Shown here: positions 1 to 11,725 of the stretch, one piece after another | How the letters are laid out: every line of letters begins with the position of its first letter | Position numbering within the stretch: position 1 is the stretch's first letter | NCBI GenBank assembly: GCA_030248225.1 | Contig: JASANE010024940.1 | Location: 62,001-126,000, forward strand | Reading direction: 5' to 3' | Length of the DNA: 64,000 bases | Source of the DNA: Trileptium ribeirensis | Taxonomy: Eukaryota > Nematoda > Enoplea > Enoplida > Thoracostomopsidae | The notes under the pieces: generated by a model | The model's input: only the letters and a program-made list of their open reading frames with translations | Database searches by the model: none | Told to the model about the DNA's origin: nothing | Position numbers and translations under genes: made by a program

Positions 1-3000
1 GCTGTTCCCACATGTAAACCTAACCAACAGCGTGTAACACTTGAGATTGAAATACACCGCTACCCTTATAACCTACCGTGATCCATTTCTCTAAAAATAA
101 TATGATAAAACTCTGTCATTTTATCTAGTGCATACATTTCTGCTGGAGCGCGTCGATGGGGCTATAGGATTTATAAAAATGGCCTCTTGACTGTCTATTG
201 TGGTCAGTATGCGCTGTGTTAGCAATGATGAAATATCATAATAGCATAGATAGAATCTATACGTGTTCATAGTAGGGGTAGGTGTGCTATAGAACGCTTC
301 CCCGAAAGTTCAGGATCCCGAAGCAATGTTCAATCCCATGAACTGCATTTTAGTTCTCCCTACCCACCGTGCAGACGGAGCGCGGAAATGTGTGGTACAT
401 ATGTGCAAAAATCAAAAAGTTGTGAGAAAAATAGGAAAAACTTTGACAAAATATTGGAGACGCGGGTTGACTAGAAACTTATTAGTTTTCTCGCAGCATC
501 TGCTACCTCCCGATGAGCACGCCCCCTCTCCGCTACGATACGCATTTCTAAGTACGTCAACCACGAGAACATTCTTCCCTCTTACCTTGAACACTTATGA
601 CAAAATTCATACAATAGAATGTTATAGCTGACTCAGAGCTAAAGTAAGGACAACACGTTTATTTTGCTATGTATACATCGTAATGGAATAATGATTGCAA
701 TGTATCATACATAACCTCATTAAAATTAAGAAGAAACACTTTCAATTTCTCATGGTGTTGTGATTACCATATATTTTTTCAAAACTCATTTTCTGTGCTC
801 AAACCTAGGGTTAGAAATGACTTTTTATCTCCAAACTATGGGATCATGACAAGTCCCCACCATTATAAAAGTGGGGTGACTTTGACTTGAGTACCTAATT
901 GCGGGACCCAAGATAAGTTTCAGCTGAGTCTTATTCTTAGAGCTAGACTTTTATTTAACGCTTAAGCTTATGCTGAGACTTAGGTTTAATTTGTCGCTAG
1001 GCTCAGAGACACTAAACATTATGCGATTAATCGAGAGGGAATCTTGACGTGATCTGCTGGGGACAGTTTGACTGATCAAAAAATCATGTTAATTGTTAAT
1101 ACTACTTCAAAGAAATACGAAAGTTTAAGCTCAGCGGAATTTACTATAGTCTCGCGATGCATGGTTCGCTCGATTTTCCATGGCGATTTGTCTACACCGT
1201 CTGAGGCAGCCAGTTTCACCTTGCACCAACTGCAATATTGTATTGTAAATGAAATAAATAAATAAATGAGTCGACTACAATAGCGCGTTTCATGTGTAAC
1301 CTGACAAAATCCTTAAAGTAATGTCCGTGATTGTTGGCTGTGGCAATATTTGCTTCGCAAAGGAGGGCAGTATACAAATCGTATACTTGATTTGTTGTCA
1401 AAATTCCCCGTTTTATTTGTAGGAGACAGTTTTCTGGTTTGAAATTCTGTTGCCAAACAAAGCGTTATATGGGCACCAGATTTGCAAACAGTAGACCCGT
1501 TTATAAAATAAGTAGAGCACACAATTTATCTACTAAGAGGTTCATATTTCATTTGAGGTGAAAAGTTTCGTTTACTTAGTATCACATGGTGTAGAACTGT
1601 TTTGTGTAGCAAAGTAAGCTTCGCTGCTAGTTTCTAAACTGTATGATCGTACAAACTTCTAATGACTTTAGTTTACTATGCGACCTGCCACTAGAAATAT
1701 GGTATTATTTGTGTAACAATAAATAGGTAAAAAGAGATTTCGGAACCCTGTGACTGAAGTCCGACGTAAATACAGCGTATGCACCGAGATAAGGCTATCA
1801 AGCATTCGTACATGCATGCGCTACCAAAAAAGAAACACAATAACTACAAGGTAACAATGCTACGATGTAACATGCAAAGTTCATATATTTAATAATGTAA
1901 AATTTTGGGACAAGGTTTCAGAAATAATTTAAAGCCAAGAAAATTATGCCAAGTGCCAAGGTATCAGAATAGCCACAAAATGATATACCGACTGCCAATA
2001 TGACATGGCGTGTTTTGTTTTACTTAGCAGTATCTGTGAGTTACAAGGTTTAAAATACCTTTTATTGCAATTTGTATATCAATTTTAGCTTAGTAATTAT
2101 ATATGCCTCATCGACAGATAATTATGTTGATTAATGAAATCTGAGAAAATAATTTATGATTTTTAAGTTACTCTGTACAATTTAAGTTAAAATTTACAAA
2201 CAAGTTAAAATTCGTGTATTTACTTTGTGCTCATTATTATTATTTTATTTAAATCTTGTTTCAATTTAAGTTTTGTAAATAAAACAAAAAACTGAATTTT
2301 CTTTTTGCACGAGTAAATTTATAAGTTTCCATTAACCATATTATTTTGATATTTTGCTTAAAACTTTTTATTTTGCACTGGTATATCGCAATTCGGCGCA
2401 TATATGTGCAGGAACATACTGCCCTGCGACTGAAAATAATCCATTTTGCGTTCGCGAAAATTCAAGGACAATAACCGAAATTAATAGTGAGAGTGAAAAT
2501 TTGTAGAATTTGAATTAGACGGGCTTTCATTACTAGCACCCATATCTTAACTATGGGATCGACTTGTTGGCCTTATTTATGATTTCACTTTTGCATTAAA
2601 TTTGTTCACGAACATTAATAATCTACATGAAAATAGATTAGGCATTAGGAAACAGAATTTCTAAATTAAATATTGCCAAAATTCTGTTCGACCACAACGC
2701 ATAACTTCTGGACTTGATATCTGCTGACTTCATTTTTGTCATTGGTTTTGATTTTGATAATTTTCCGTTAGCGAGAAAGCGAATGAAATTTAGCATTTTC
2801 CGCAGCAACTGTTTGCGATTGGATTATTATAAAATGGGAAGCTTGGCACAGTCATCTTAAGTTAAGTCGCGGAAAAAGCAACCCATTATTGTTCCTCATA
2901 AGCATTACTTGTGTTAATGTTAAAAATATATATTTTAAAATTTATTCGCTTTGCTAAACTTTGGAAACTGAATTGTGATATATCCCTTCAGTACTTTTCC

Positions 3001-3339
3001 CCTAATACCTTGCCACTTGGTATATGTTGCTGTGGCTGTTATAACGGTTAGAGTTTGCAAAATCTTGTGTCACAGTGGTATTTGCGGTAAAACGTATTTC
3101 GAAAAACGCAAGAACATTAACTTATTGCTGAAACCTTGCCCCAAAATTTTACATGAATAAACATATGAACTTTGCATGTTACATCGCAGCATTGTTACCT
3201 TGCATTATTCCTTTTACAAGGTCACGAGATACATTTAACAGTCAGAGTTGAACTACGGTGAAAAAATAATGAAGGCTTCAGTCACGTAATATTTGCAACC
3301 ATAGCGTTGATATCAGATCATAACACAACATATAATACA
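1..3339. other. Intergenic, no gene recognised
   Basis: AT-rich DNA with only short open frames (up to 101 codons at 326-631) that show no recognisable domain and look like chance. A short perfect hairpin (CCCCAC at 855-860, GTGGGG at 871-876) is present. I see no exon with convincing splice signals and protein similarity. Confidence 0.6.
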
Positions 3340-4620
3340 GCAGAGAATTTGAGCTCTAGGCACGCTTGTAGAGCCGAGCCGAACCGAGCCACCCACGATG
3401 TCTGAAGACCCGCGGAGCCAGAGCTGAAGATCCATACATTATCATAGGGAGGGCGGTAGGGGTTAACTTCAAGGACCCGGCTACACCGTAGTGGAGCCAA
3501 ACCTCAACATCAATACATGCTCATACGGAGGGGGCAGGGGTTATCTACCAGGCTCAGGCTAGGCCCTAGAGCAAGGCCACCCGAACCCCCTTTGGAGGCG
3601 CCGAACCAACAGGTAAGTAGCGTTCGCGGCGTCGCAGACGGCTCGCCCCATACCCTCCTCCTACCTCCGACCGCCTTGATACCCTGGTAGCCGAAGGCCT
3701 TGCACCCCCCGAGGACACGGCTACCCGTCTCGGACCTTGAGCATGTATGTGAAGGTCTGTACTGTGAGAGACAGGTTTAGTGCAGTTGCAAAATCTGGAG
3801 TAATCTCTTAAAGGTTGTTTTGTAAAGCTACAAACATGATTATAACAAGTGATGTATAGCACAATAATTTCCAAAGCAGGAATCACCGATATATTTTTGA
3901 CTCCTAAAAGCTTTAAAAGCAACAGTATATTCTCATTACAATATACATGCTCACAGAGGGAAACTAGGTAGGGGTTGCATCTCACACGAGGCGTTGGACA
4001 CTCGTGGCAAGTGCTCCAACCATCAGCCCTCCTCTTAAGGCACCGCACCTCGCACTGCGCCGTCTATCGGCCGGCTGGCCCCTAAGAAGGCAATTGCCTC
4101 TACTGCCTTCAATCCTCTCCAAACCGAGCTCCCATGATGCTCAAGATACATACATGCGCATAGGGACGCGGGGTGGGGTAGTTACCCCGAGGGCCCGGTA
4201 CCCTCCTGAGAAAGGTGACCCGCGGTCCACGCCTGCAAGCGCGGAAACCGTAGGTACTGCTCGCGGTACCGAAGGCGGCGGTAAGCATCCCCCCCTTCCC
4301 ACCATCGATCGTCCCTGGGAGGCGGGCGGCCTCACACCTTCCCCCCCAACCCCCCGAGGACCCAGCTACCCCCGGACATCGGCTTGAGCATGTATGCCAA
4401 GGCCTGCACTGTAAGAGCGGAGCCTAGTGTATTTGCAAAATCTGGGACAGTTGCTTAAAAGCTCTTTTATAAACATATATCAAGTGCATATAACGAGTGA
4501 TGTATAGCACAATAATTTCCAAAAGCAAAAACCGCCGATAGTAAATTGGCTTGGCTCTTAAAGTTTTAAAACTAACAATATATTGTTCATTTCGAAGTGT
4601 TCATATATATGCTTTCTATT
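3340..4620. repeat. GC-rich tandem pair, period about 647 bp
   Basis: Two related units follow each other. Each has a GC-rich block (about 3514-3749 and 4149-4396) bounded on the left by a TACATGCTC-like sequence and on the right by GAGCATGTATG (3739-3749 and 4386-4396), then an AT-rich block. The AT-rich blocks at 3750-3945 and 4397-4600 share long stretches, for example GTGATGTATAGCACAATAAT. Open frames on both strands here (160 and 127 codons) follow from the GC-rich composition and I do not regard them as genes. A further edge of the same repeat (ATGCTCATAGACGGGGAGG) lies near 4875-4950. Confidence 0.75.
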
Positions 4621-5844
4621 TCGTGCACTGTTATTATTTTGAGCAAGAGACGGACCTAGTTTGCCATCGGAACAGCCGAATCGACTCGAAACGGACACGA
4701 TGATTAAAGATTTATGCCCTACTGATCCTGTTTAATTCTATAGTCGAACGATGCCTTGTATGGTTCAGCGAGCAGAGCTGAGTACAGCCAGATCTTTACA
4801 TATCTGTCTCTTTCTCAATTATATGGATATAATACATATAATACTTCCAGTTACCAATATATTTAACCCATCAATGCTCATAGACGGGGAGGACTTCGGG
4901 TTTGGCCCCTCCCTGAGGAGTTAGACCCCCTGGCAAGTGCTCTGAAATCCCCCTCCTCGCTGACCGGATAAATGCCAACGATTGGTCATCCCTATATCAG
5001 GTTATAGACAACAAGGCGCCTATAAATTCGGTTACAGAAGATTCGACGTCGTAGCAAATATTATAAACGACAAACTATTTGTAATATTTGCTATGGACAA
5101 TTGGTTGCTCAGAACATTTGTTATGGACGAGCCTGTCGTTCATGACAAATGTTATAAAGGACCGATCATTCAATAAAAATATTACAAGCGATGAGGTATT
5201 TGTAATATTTGTTACGGACGATCGGATGTTCATAACAATGTTATAAACATTCGATCGTCCATAAAAAATATTACACACGACAAGGGGTAATACCTCCGAA
5301 AACCTACAAAACAGTCCTTGCTCAATAAACAGCTTAAATTCAACGAAGGACCAATGAGACAAACGGTGTGTCTGTACTGTAGTTATCAAATCACCCGGTA
5401 CACCGTAACGGGCTGCAGCTCAGATAAACAATAGTTTTTGTCTACGCACCGTGAAAAGTGAGTTTTACACTGAAATTGCATAATTTGTAGATCATTCATT
5501 AACACCTTATTTCCTAAATCTGTTCTTTTCTAAAATTTCTGTATCTGCGTAGTCAGTCAATTGAAGTTTGCACACAGCGCCTCAGTGTGAATATTATAGC
5601 AATGATATTATAATTCAATACAGCAGTTGCAATTCGAAAACTATGGCATTTCGCCATTTCCTAATACACGCAGCTTTTCTCATATTACCACGCCAAATAC
5701 TGAACTATTCAATCGAAGATTTATTACCCAAAATGTTCGTAAAACAGACAAGAAAAGCTCCCAACAAAAATTTGATAAATTGTTCAAATCAACAGTTTAA
5801 CGCCTACAGGTGCTAAATGGAGTCGTCGTATACGGGAAGAGTTA
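4621..5844. other. Intergenic with a short inverted/direct repeat cluster
   Basis: Between 5040 and 5290 the words ATTTGTAATATTTG, ATGTTATAAA and GGACGATCG recur in both orientations, and near 5220-5265 they form an imperfect palindrome. No gene is visible; the 82-codon frame at 5568-5816 has no recognisable feature. Confidence 0.5.
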
Positions 5845-5937
5845 TGCGCGACTTAATGAATAATGCGCGCACAATGAGGCAAAATTTGGTACTGCGAACT
5901 AATTTGCCAATCTGCGCGTAACAAGCTCGAGCACTTA
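5845..5937 (+). repeat. Fragment of the 824-bp TAA-type element (family B)
   Basis: This stretch matches the left end of the element at 28212-29035: both share GAATAATGCG followed by GGCAAAATTTGGT or GACAAAATTTGGT. It is preceded by TTA at 5842-5844, like the target duplication of the complete copy. It stops exactly where the next element begins at 5938, so it appears to be interrupted by an insertion or truncated. Confidence 0.5.
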
Positions 5938-6168
5938 TGCGGCGGTTATTTTATAAAAGACCCTCCATGTAAAGTTTTGTCCCCCAATAGTCTAGACTAT
6001 ACCATCCAGTGGTATATAGTATACGCCTGTACTATGTAACAGAACAGATGGCGTATGAGACACAATCAAGTTGACTATAGTGCCTAAATCTGCCTGTTGT
6101 TTTTTACCCATGGTGTCAAGGACATCATATATAAATACATTATATAAGGTGTGTAAATAATACCATAA
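5938..6168 (-). mobile_element. Truncated copy of family A MITE
   Basis: In reverse orientation this matches one half of the elements at 40341-40766 and 48231-48658. It has the terminal repeat ending in AAAGTTTTGTCC, then the TAGTCTAGACTATACCATCC region, the TTGTTTTTTAC tract and GTGTCAAGGACA. The other half is missing, and similarity fades near 6168. It is flanked on the left by TTA (5935-5937), the same target trinucleotide as at the copy at 48231. Confidence 0.75.
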
Positions 6169-6703
6169 AACCTCATCGTTTTTCACGTGACAATTTTATG
6201 AACGATTACGATAGAATACTAACCGGAATGACGTTTAATGGTAAATCAAAATAATGTGTTAGTGTTTTTTCTAGAACATCATTGTGACATCTTTATTAAA
6301 TGCTAATTCGAATACAGGTCCGTCAATGCTATTATAAAACATACAAGCTACTGAGTATACTGTTTTTAGTACATACAATACTCGCCAGAAATGGTTATCC
6401 TACTTTGAACAAGCGAAGCTTCATCGGATATCGAACAAAAGTTATCGGGGAAAAATTCAACCAAAGTTCAAACATGTTTCTAATTATTAAGTATTCGATG
6501 AAAATTTCGAACAGATTTGAATATATTTTGAAATCAATTTCAATTTTCCGAGCGAACATCGAAGTGCACGAATAGTCGAGCTTACATAGCACGAATAGCA
6601 TTGATTTCTGACGGGTGCCATAGTACTCAGCGCGCCGTTGATTAAAGTAATCCTGGTACAACATTTCTCAGGTTATCAAGCTATGAACGAGACAATTTTT
6701 GTG

Positions 6704-7200
6704 CTAGTATGGTAATGAATAAATAAGACAGTTCTGTTTTTCAGTAACACACATCCGATCTGGTCGCCCAATCATAAACCTAACATATTTTTGTGTTTTT
6801 CTGCACACGCTAAGCGCAAACACTGGCAGAATAACCATCAGCGTGACAAAAATATCAAGCAACGTAGTAATGTCTTCAAAGCTTGTGTCTATACTTTGAT
6901 CCAATTGCGAAGTACTATAGAGATTTGTTTGTGTAACTATTTCCTGAATCATATCATCGGTGAAAGAATGCTTAAAATATCGGAGATTTGGGTTCCGCTT
7001 GATCAGCTGGCATGTCAACGACAGTGGATTCCTATGACATATCACCAACGCGGACTCGCCAATTGACGAGAGGTGGCGAAGTTAGAGGTTCTGAATATAC
7101 TTCATCATCTTTTTGACTATCGTCTGACTCTGAGTCTTCTGAATCAAGACCAAATCGAATAAGTTAGTCACCCGAATCAGATTCCATATCCGACACTGAA
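6704..7200 (-). pseudogene. Decayed piggyBac-type transposase (N-terminal part)
   Basis: Read on the minus strand, an acidic Ser/Asp/Glu-rich stretch (DSEDSESDDSQKDDE, near 7105-7170) is followed by a Pro-containing linker and then by FTDDMIQEIVTQTNLY (near 6920-6975). That order is typical of piggyBac-family transposases, whose catalytic domain begins with a phrase close to FFTDELxExIVxQTNxYA. The reading frame is broken by at least two stop codons in the acidic and linker part, and by a frameshift before the FTDD motif. The catalytic aspartates further downstream are not recognisable, so this is a dead remnant. A matching terminal repeat lies upstream of it at 7769-7781, in the position expected for the 5' end of the transposon. 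Confidence 0.7.
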
Positions 7201-7719
7201 TTCCGTAAAGCTGCATGTTTGCGAGAAAATTTGCGGAATTAGCCATATATAATTATAAAATTGAATCTAGGAAAGAAAGATGTTAATCATCACTTAGTTC
7301 TAATAATAAGTATCAAGTCAGCGGCAACGCCTAAACAACACCTATGGAAGACCAGAATGTTCATATGGGACATAAAATATAAAACGCCTTATATACTAGA
7401 TTGTTCAGCAGGCTAAATCAACCTATACGTGCAATAAATAGGATCTTGTAGCACTCTACGATCAACTACGATCTCTGAATGAACATATACGTGCAATAAA
7501 TAGTATCTTTGCCCTAAAAAATTCTGGGCCAACAATATTAAGTACAATGTTAAAATAAACGAAAACCAACATAATTGCAATGAATACTTCACCACATAGC
7601 TACTTCACAGAAACGTACAAGCCCACAGACATTAGTTATATATTTATAACCTTATTAAGTTTTATCTTGTAATTAGACTATTTGTATTATATGGGCAATC
7701 GCCATTAAAACATATTTCT

Positions 7720-7785
7720 GTGAGTGGTATATACGTTCGTGTCATTGTCATGCCCATATGGACCTCATGGGCATGACAGGGTTAA
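7720..7785 (-). mobile_element. piggyBac-type terminal repeat with TTAA
   Basis: The sequence GGGCATGACAGGG (7769-7781) directly abuts TTAA (7782-7785). Read from the outside this is TTAA-CCCTGTCATGCCC, nearly identical to both ends of the small element at 53850-54114 (CCCTTTCATGCCC and CCCTCTCATGCCC). A second inverted TGTCATGCCCAT (7747-7758) makes a subterminal palindrome. TTAA target sites and CCCT-starting ends are the hallmark of the piggyBac superfamily. It probably marks the 5' end of the transposase relic at 6704-7200. Confidence 0.7.
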
Positions 7786-9133
7786 TATAAAATTTTAAAT
7801 ATAATTTTAAATGGTTACCTTCACGAAATATTAGTCCTGACAATTCTGGCTTCGATTATGCTCTACGTATGAAATAATTGAATTGGCTGTCATACGGCAA
7901 AGGTATAAAGGCAAAGTTTTGAAAGCTAAACGTCGTTCATCCTAACACCGGTATTCAAAGTAATCGTAATGATGCCTTAAATCAAGAGCTTTCAAACGTC
8001 ATGCAATTTGGACATTTTGACTTCAAACATAATGACCAAAGTATAATACATGGAAGAAAATGTGGGTGTCACGACATCACTGCGCGCATAAAATAGAATA
8101 TCAATTAGTCTCAATGCAACTTGGGCAAAATACATCGTGAAACCAATATATTAATTAAAATAAAAATCAATGATGCCAAACTCAAGTTGATATCAAATTT
8201 TCTTTGCTGACTTTTAATACCTTTTGTAATCTCTAGGGTAGATATACAACTGCGTGTGAAGACTATGATATAAAATGAGTTTGCAACAGCGTCCAAATGA
8301 TGGATCTAAAGCTATATTTGGATGAGGTCTCATTGATTATTCAAATTAGGTGATTTTATAATTTATTACTTGAATCAGTTATTAAACTTCCGAGTCAGCC
8401 ATCAATACATTAGTTGAAAACGCATGACCAAACCATCATTAAAGTCGAAGCCATTTTCACAGTTTCCCTATGAATCTGTTATCAAAAAATAAAGCATGGA
8501 CACCTAGAGCTACTTCAGCTGTTAGGGCATCGTCTAAAGAGAAAGTTACGGCGCAGCTATATCCACGCTATTATACCTGGGCGTCATGTAAATTGGAAGC
8601 CAACCTGTTGAATATTTGATGACGCAATGTAAGCAATTATATAAATAAACTCATTCGTATACCATGTTTAAACGTCAGCATAAGCTTCTGTTTATGTTTA
8701 TATCTATTTAAAGTAAACTACCATTGAATAAGGCCTAAATAAAAAGAGGAACTGGCAGTATTATATTCGTGTTGCTTTATGTAACCCGTTTGACGGCTGC
8801 TAATCAGAAATAATTATGAGTTGGAGAAGAATAGGTGCGAAATTGTAGGCAGGAATTCTGGCCCACGCTAAGACCTAACTAACGCCAAAGACCCAAATAA
8901 GACCCAATATTGCAAACAACCCAATGCTCTAGATCGCTGCGCTTGTTATGTATTATCTTTAAGCCTGTTTCCTTACGTAGTACGTCATAATGTCTTTATA
9001 GCTACATCAACGCCAAGTGCGAAGTTTTAGCTTTCACTTAATTAGGTGGAATAGCATATAATATGAAATGTGCACATTTAGAAAATCAGATTTTAACGCT
9101 TCGATATTAGTTAAATTAATCACTTAGCAAAAA
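7786..9133. other. Intergenic, nothing recognised
   Basis: AT-rich DNA without recognisable exons or repeats of note. Just upstream (about 7422 and 7485) the word TATACGTGCAATAAATAG occurs twice, about 63 bp apart. Confidence 0.5.
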
Positions 9134-11725
9134 TTGCGTCCTTATGCAATATGCAAATCGTAAAACGTTATTGTTACACCCCCGAAATAGCGGATAGATT
9201 GGCGAATGTGGCCGAATTATTTGTGGTCGAATGGCTTTAAATGTAACTTGGTATGTATCAATACACTAACTGGTGTATGATCTTACGTATTACTACTGGT
9301 GTATGATCTTACCAGCCGCTGAAAAGCAATGGTTACCATTTAGGCTAAAATCCGGCAAGTATACCGAACTAAGGATGAAGCTGTCACAATACGTACGATT
9401 TTATGTGGTGTATAGGCAATGTTGCGTCCTTATGCAATATGTAAATCGTAAAACGTTATTGCTACACCCCAGAAATAGCGGATAGATTGGCGAGTGTTGC
9501 CGAATTATTTGTGGTCGAATGGCTTTAAATGTAACTTGGTATGTATCAATACACTAACTGTTGTATGATCTTACGTATTACTACTGGTGTATGATCTTAC
9601 CAGCCGCTGAAAAGCAATGGTTACTATTTAGGCCAAAATCCGGCAAGTATACCGAACTAAGGATGAAGCTGTCACAATACGTACGATTTTATGTGGTGTA
9701 TAGGCAATGTTGCGTCCTTATGCAATATGTAAATCGTAAAACGTTATTGCTACACCCCAGAAATAGCGGATAGATTGGCGAGTGTTGCCGAATTATTTGT
9801 GGTCGAATGGCTTTAAATGTAACTTGGTATGTATCAATACACTAACTGGTGTATGATCTTACGTATTACTACTGGTGTATGATCTTACCAGCCGCTGAAA
9901 AGCAATGGTTACTATTTAGGCCAAAATCCGGCAAGTATACCGAACTAAGGATGAAGCTGTCACAATACGTACGATTTTATGTGGTGTATAGGCAATGTTG
10001 CGTCCTTATGCAATATGTAAATCGTAAAACGTTATTGCTACACCCCAGAAATAGTGGATAGATTGGCGAATGTGGCCGAATTATTTGTGGTCGAATGGCT
10101 TTAAATGTAACTTGGTATGTATCAATACACTAACTGGTGTATGATCTTACGTATTACTACTGGTGTATGATCTTACCAGCCGCTGAAAAGCAATGGTTAC
10201 TATTTAGGCCAAAATCCGGCAAGTATACCGAACTAAGGATGAAGCTGTCACAATACGTACGATTTTATGTGGTGTATAGGCAATGTTGCGTCCTTATGCA
10301 ATATGTAAATCGTAAAACGTTATTGCTACACCCCAGAAATAGCGGATAGATTGGCGAGTGTTGCCGAATTATTTGTGGTCGAATGGCTTTAAATGTAACT
10401 TGGTATGTATCAATACACTAACTGTTGTATGATCTTACGTATTACTACTGGTGTATGATCTTACCAGCCGCTGAAAAGCAATGGTTACTATTTAGGCCAA
10501 AATCCGGCAAGTATACCGAACTAAGGATGAAGCTGTCACAATACGTACGATTTTATGTGGTGTATAGGCAATGTTGCGTCCTTATGCAATATGTAAATCG
10601 TAAAACGTTATTGCTACACCCCAGAAATAGCGGATAGATTGGCGAGTGTTGCCGAATTATTTGTGGTCGAATGGCTTTAAATGTAACTTGGTATGTATCA
10701 ATACACTAACTGTTGTATGATCTTACGTATTACTACTGGTGTATGATCTTACCAGCCGCTGAAAAGCAATGGTTACTATTTAGGCCAAAATCCGGCAAGT
10801 ATACCGAACTAAGGATGAAGCTGTCACAATACGTACGATTTTATGTGGTGTATAGGCAATGTTGCGTCCTTATGCAATATGTAAATCATAAAACGTTATT
10901 GCTACACCCCAGAAATAGCGGATAGATTGGCGAATGTGGCCGAATTATTTGTGGTCGAATGGCTTTAAATGTAACTTGGTATGTATCAATACACTAACTG
11001 GTGTATGATCTTACGTATTACTACTGGTGTATGATCTTACCAGCCGCTGAAAAGCAATGGTTACTATTTAGGCCAAAATCCGGCAAGTATACCGAACTAA
11101 GGATGAAGCTGTCACAATACGTACGATTTTATGTGGTGTATAGGCAATGTTGCGTCCTTATGCAATATGTAAATCGTAAAACGTTATTGCTACACCCCAG
11201 AAATAGCGGATAGATTGGCGAATGTTGCCGAATTATTTGTGGTCGAATGGCTTTAAATGTAACTTGGTATGTATCAATACACTAACTGGTGTATGATCTT
11301 ACGTATTACTACTGGTGTATGATCTTACCAGCCGCTGAAAAGCAATGGTTACTATTTAGGCCAAAATCCGGCAAGTATACCGAACTAAGGATGAAGCTGT
11401 CACAATACGTACGATTTTATGTGGTGTATAGGCAATGTTGCGTCCTTATTCAATATGTAAATCGTAAAACGTTATTGCTACACCCCAGAAATAGCGGATA
11501 GATTGGCGAATGTGGTCGAATTATTTGTGGTCGAATGGCTTTAAAAGTAACTTGGTATGTATCAATACACTAACTGGTGTATGATCTTACGTATTACTAC
11601 TGGTGTATGATCTTACCAGCCGCTGAAAAGCGATGGTTACTATTTAGGCCAAAATCCGGCAAGTATACCGAACTGATGAAGCTGTCACAATACGTATGAT
11701 TTTATGTTGTGTATAGGCAATGTTG
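9134..11725 (+). repeat. 288-bp satellite, nine tandem copies
   Basis: Nine head-to-tail units of 288 bp, very similar to each other, with the first and last units the most diverged. The last unit has lost 3 bp. Every unit has an internal direct repeat, GGTGTATGATCTTAC, twice 26 bp apart. Eight units contain a 70-codon open frame (first at 9273-9485, then every 288 bp) that ends at the same TAG. Because 288 is divisible by three and the copies are nearly identical, the shared frame is expected by descent and is not evidence for a protein. Variant bases (GTGTTGCC or GTGGCC, CTGTTG or CTGGTG) are mixed between units, as after unequal exchange or gene conversion. Confidence 0.97.

Noticed and set aside
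3566..4387. 160- and 127-codon frames in the GC-rich pair
   Set aside because: GC-rich DNA lacks stop codons; both strands are open and products are low-complexity without family motifs.
9273..11501. Eight identical 70-codon open frames as a gene family
   Set aside because: They are the same part of a 288-bp satellite; near-identity of the copies explains the frame, and there is no recognised domain or start context.
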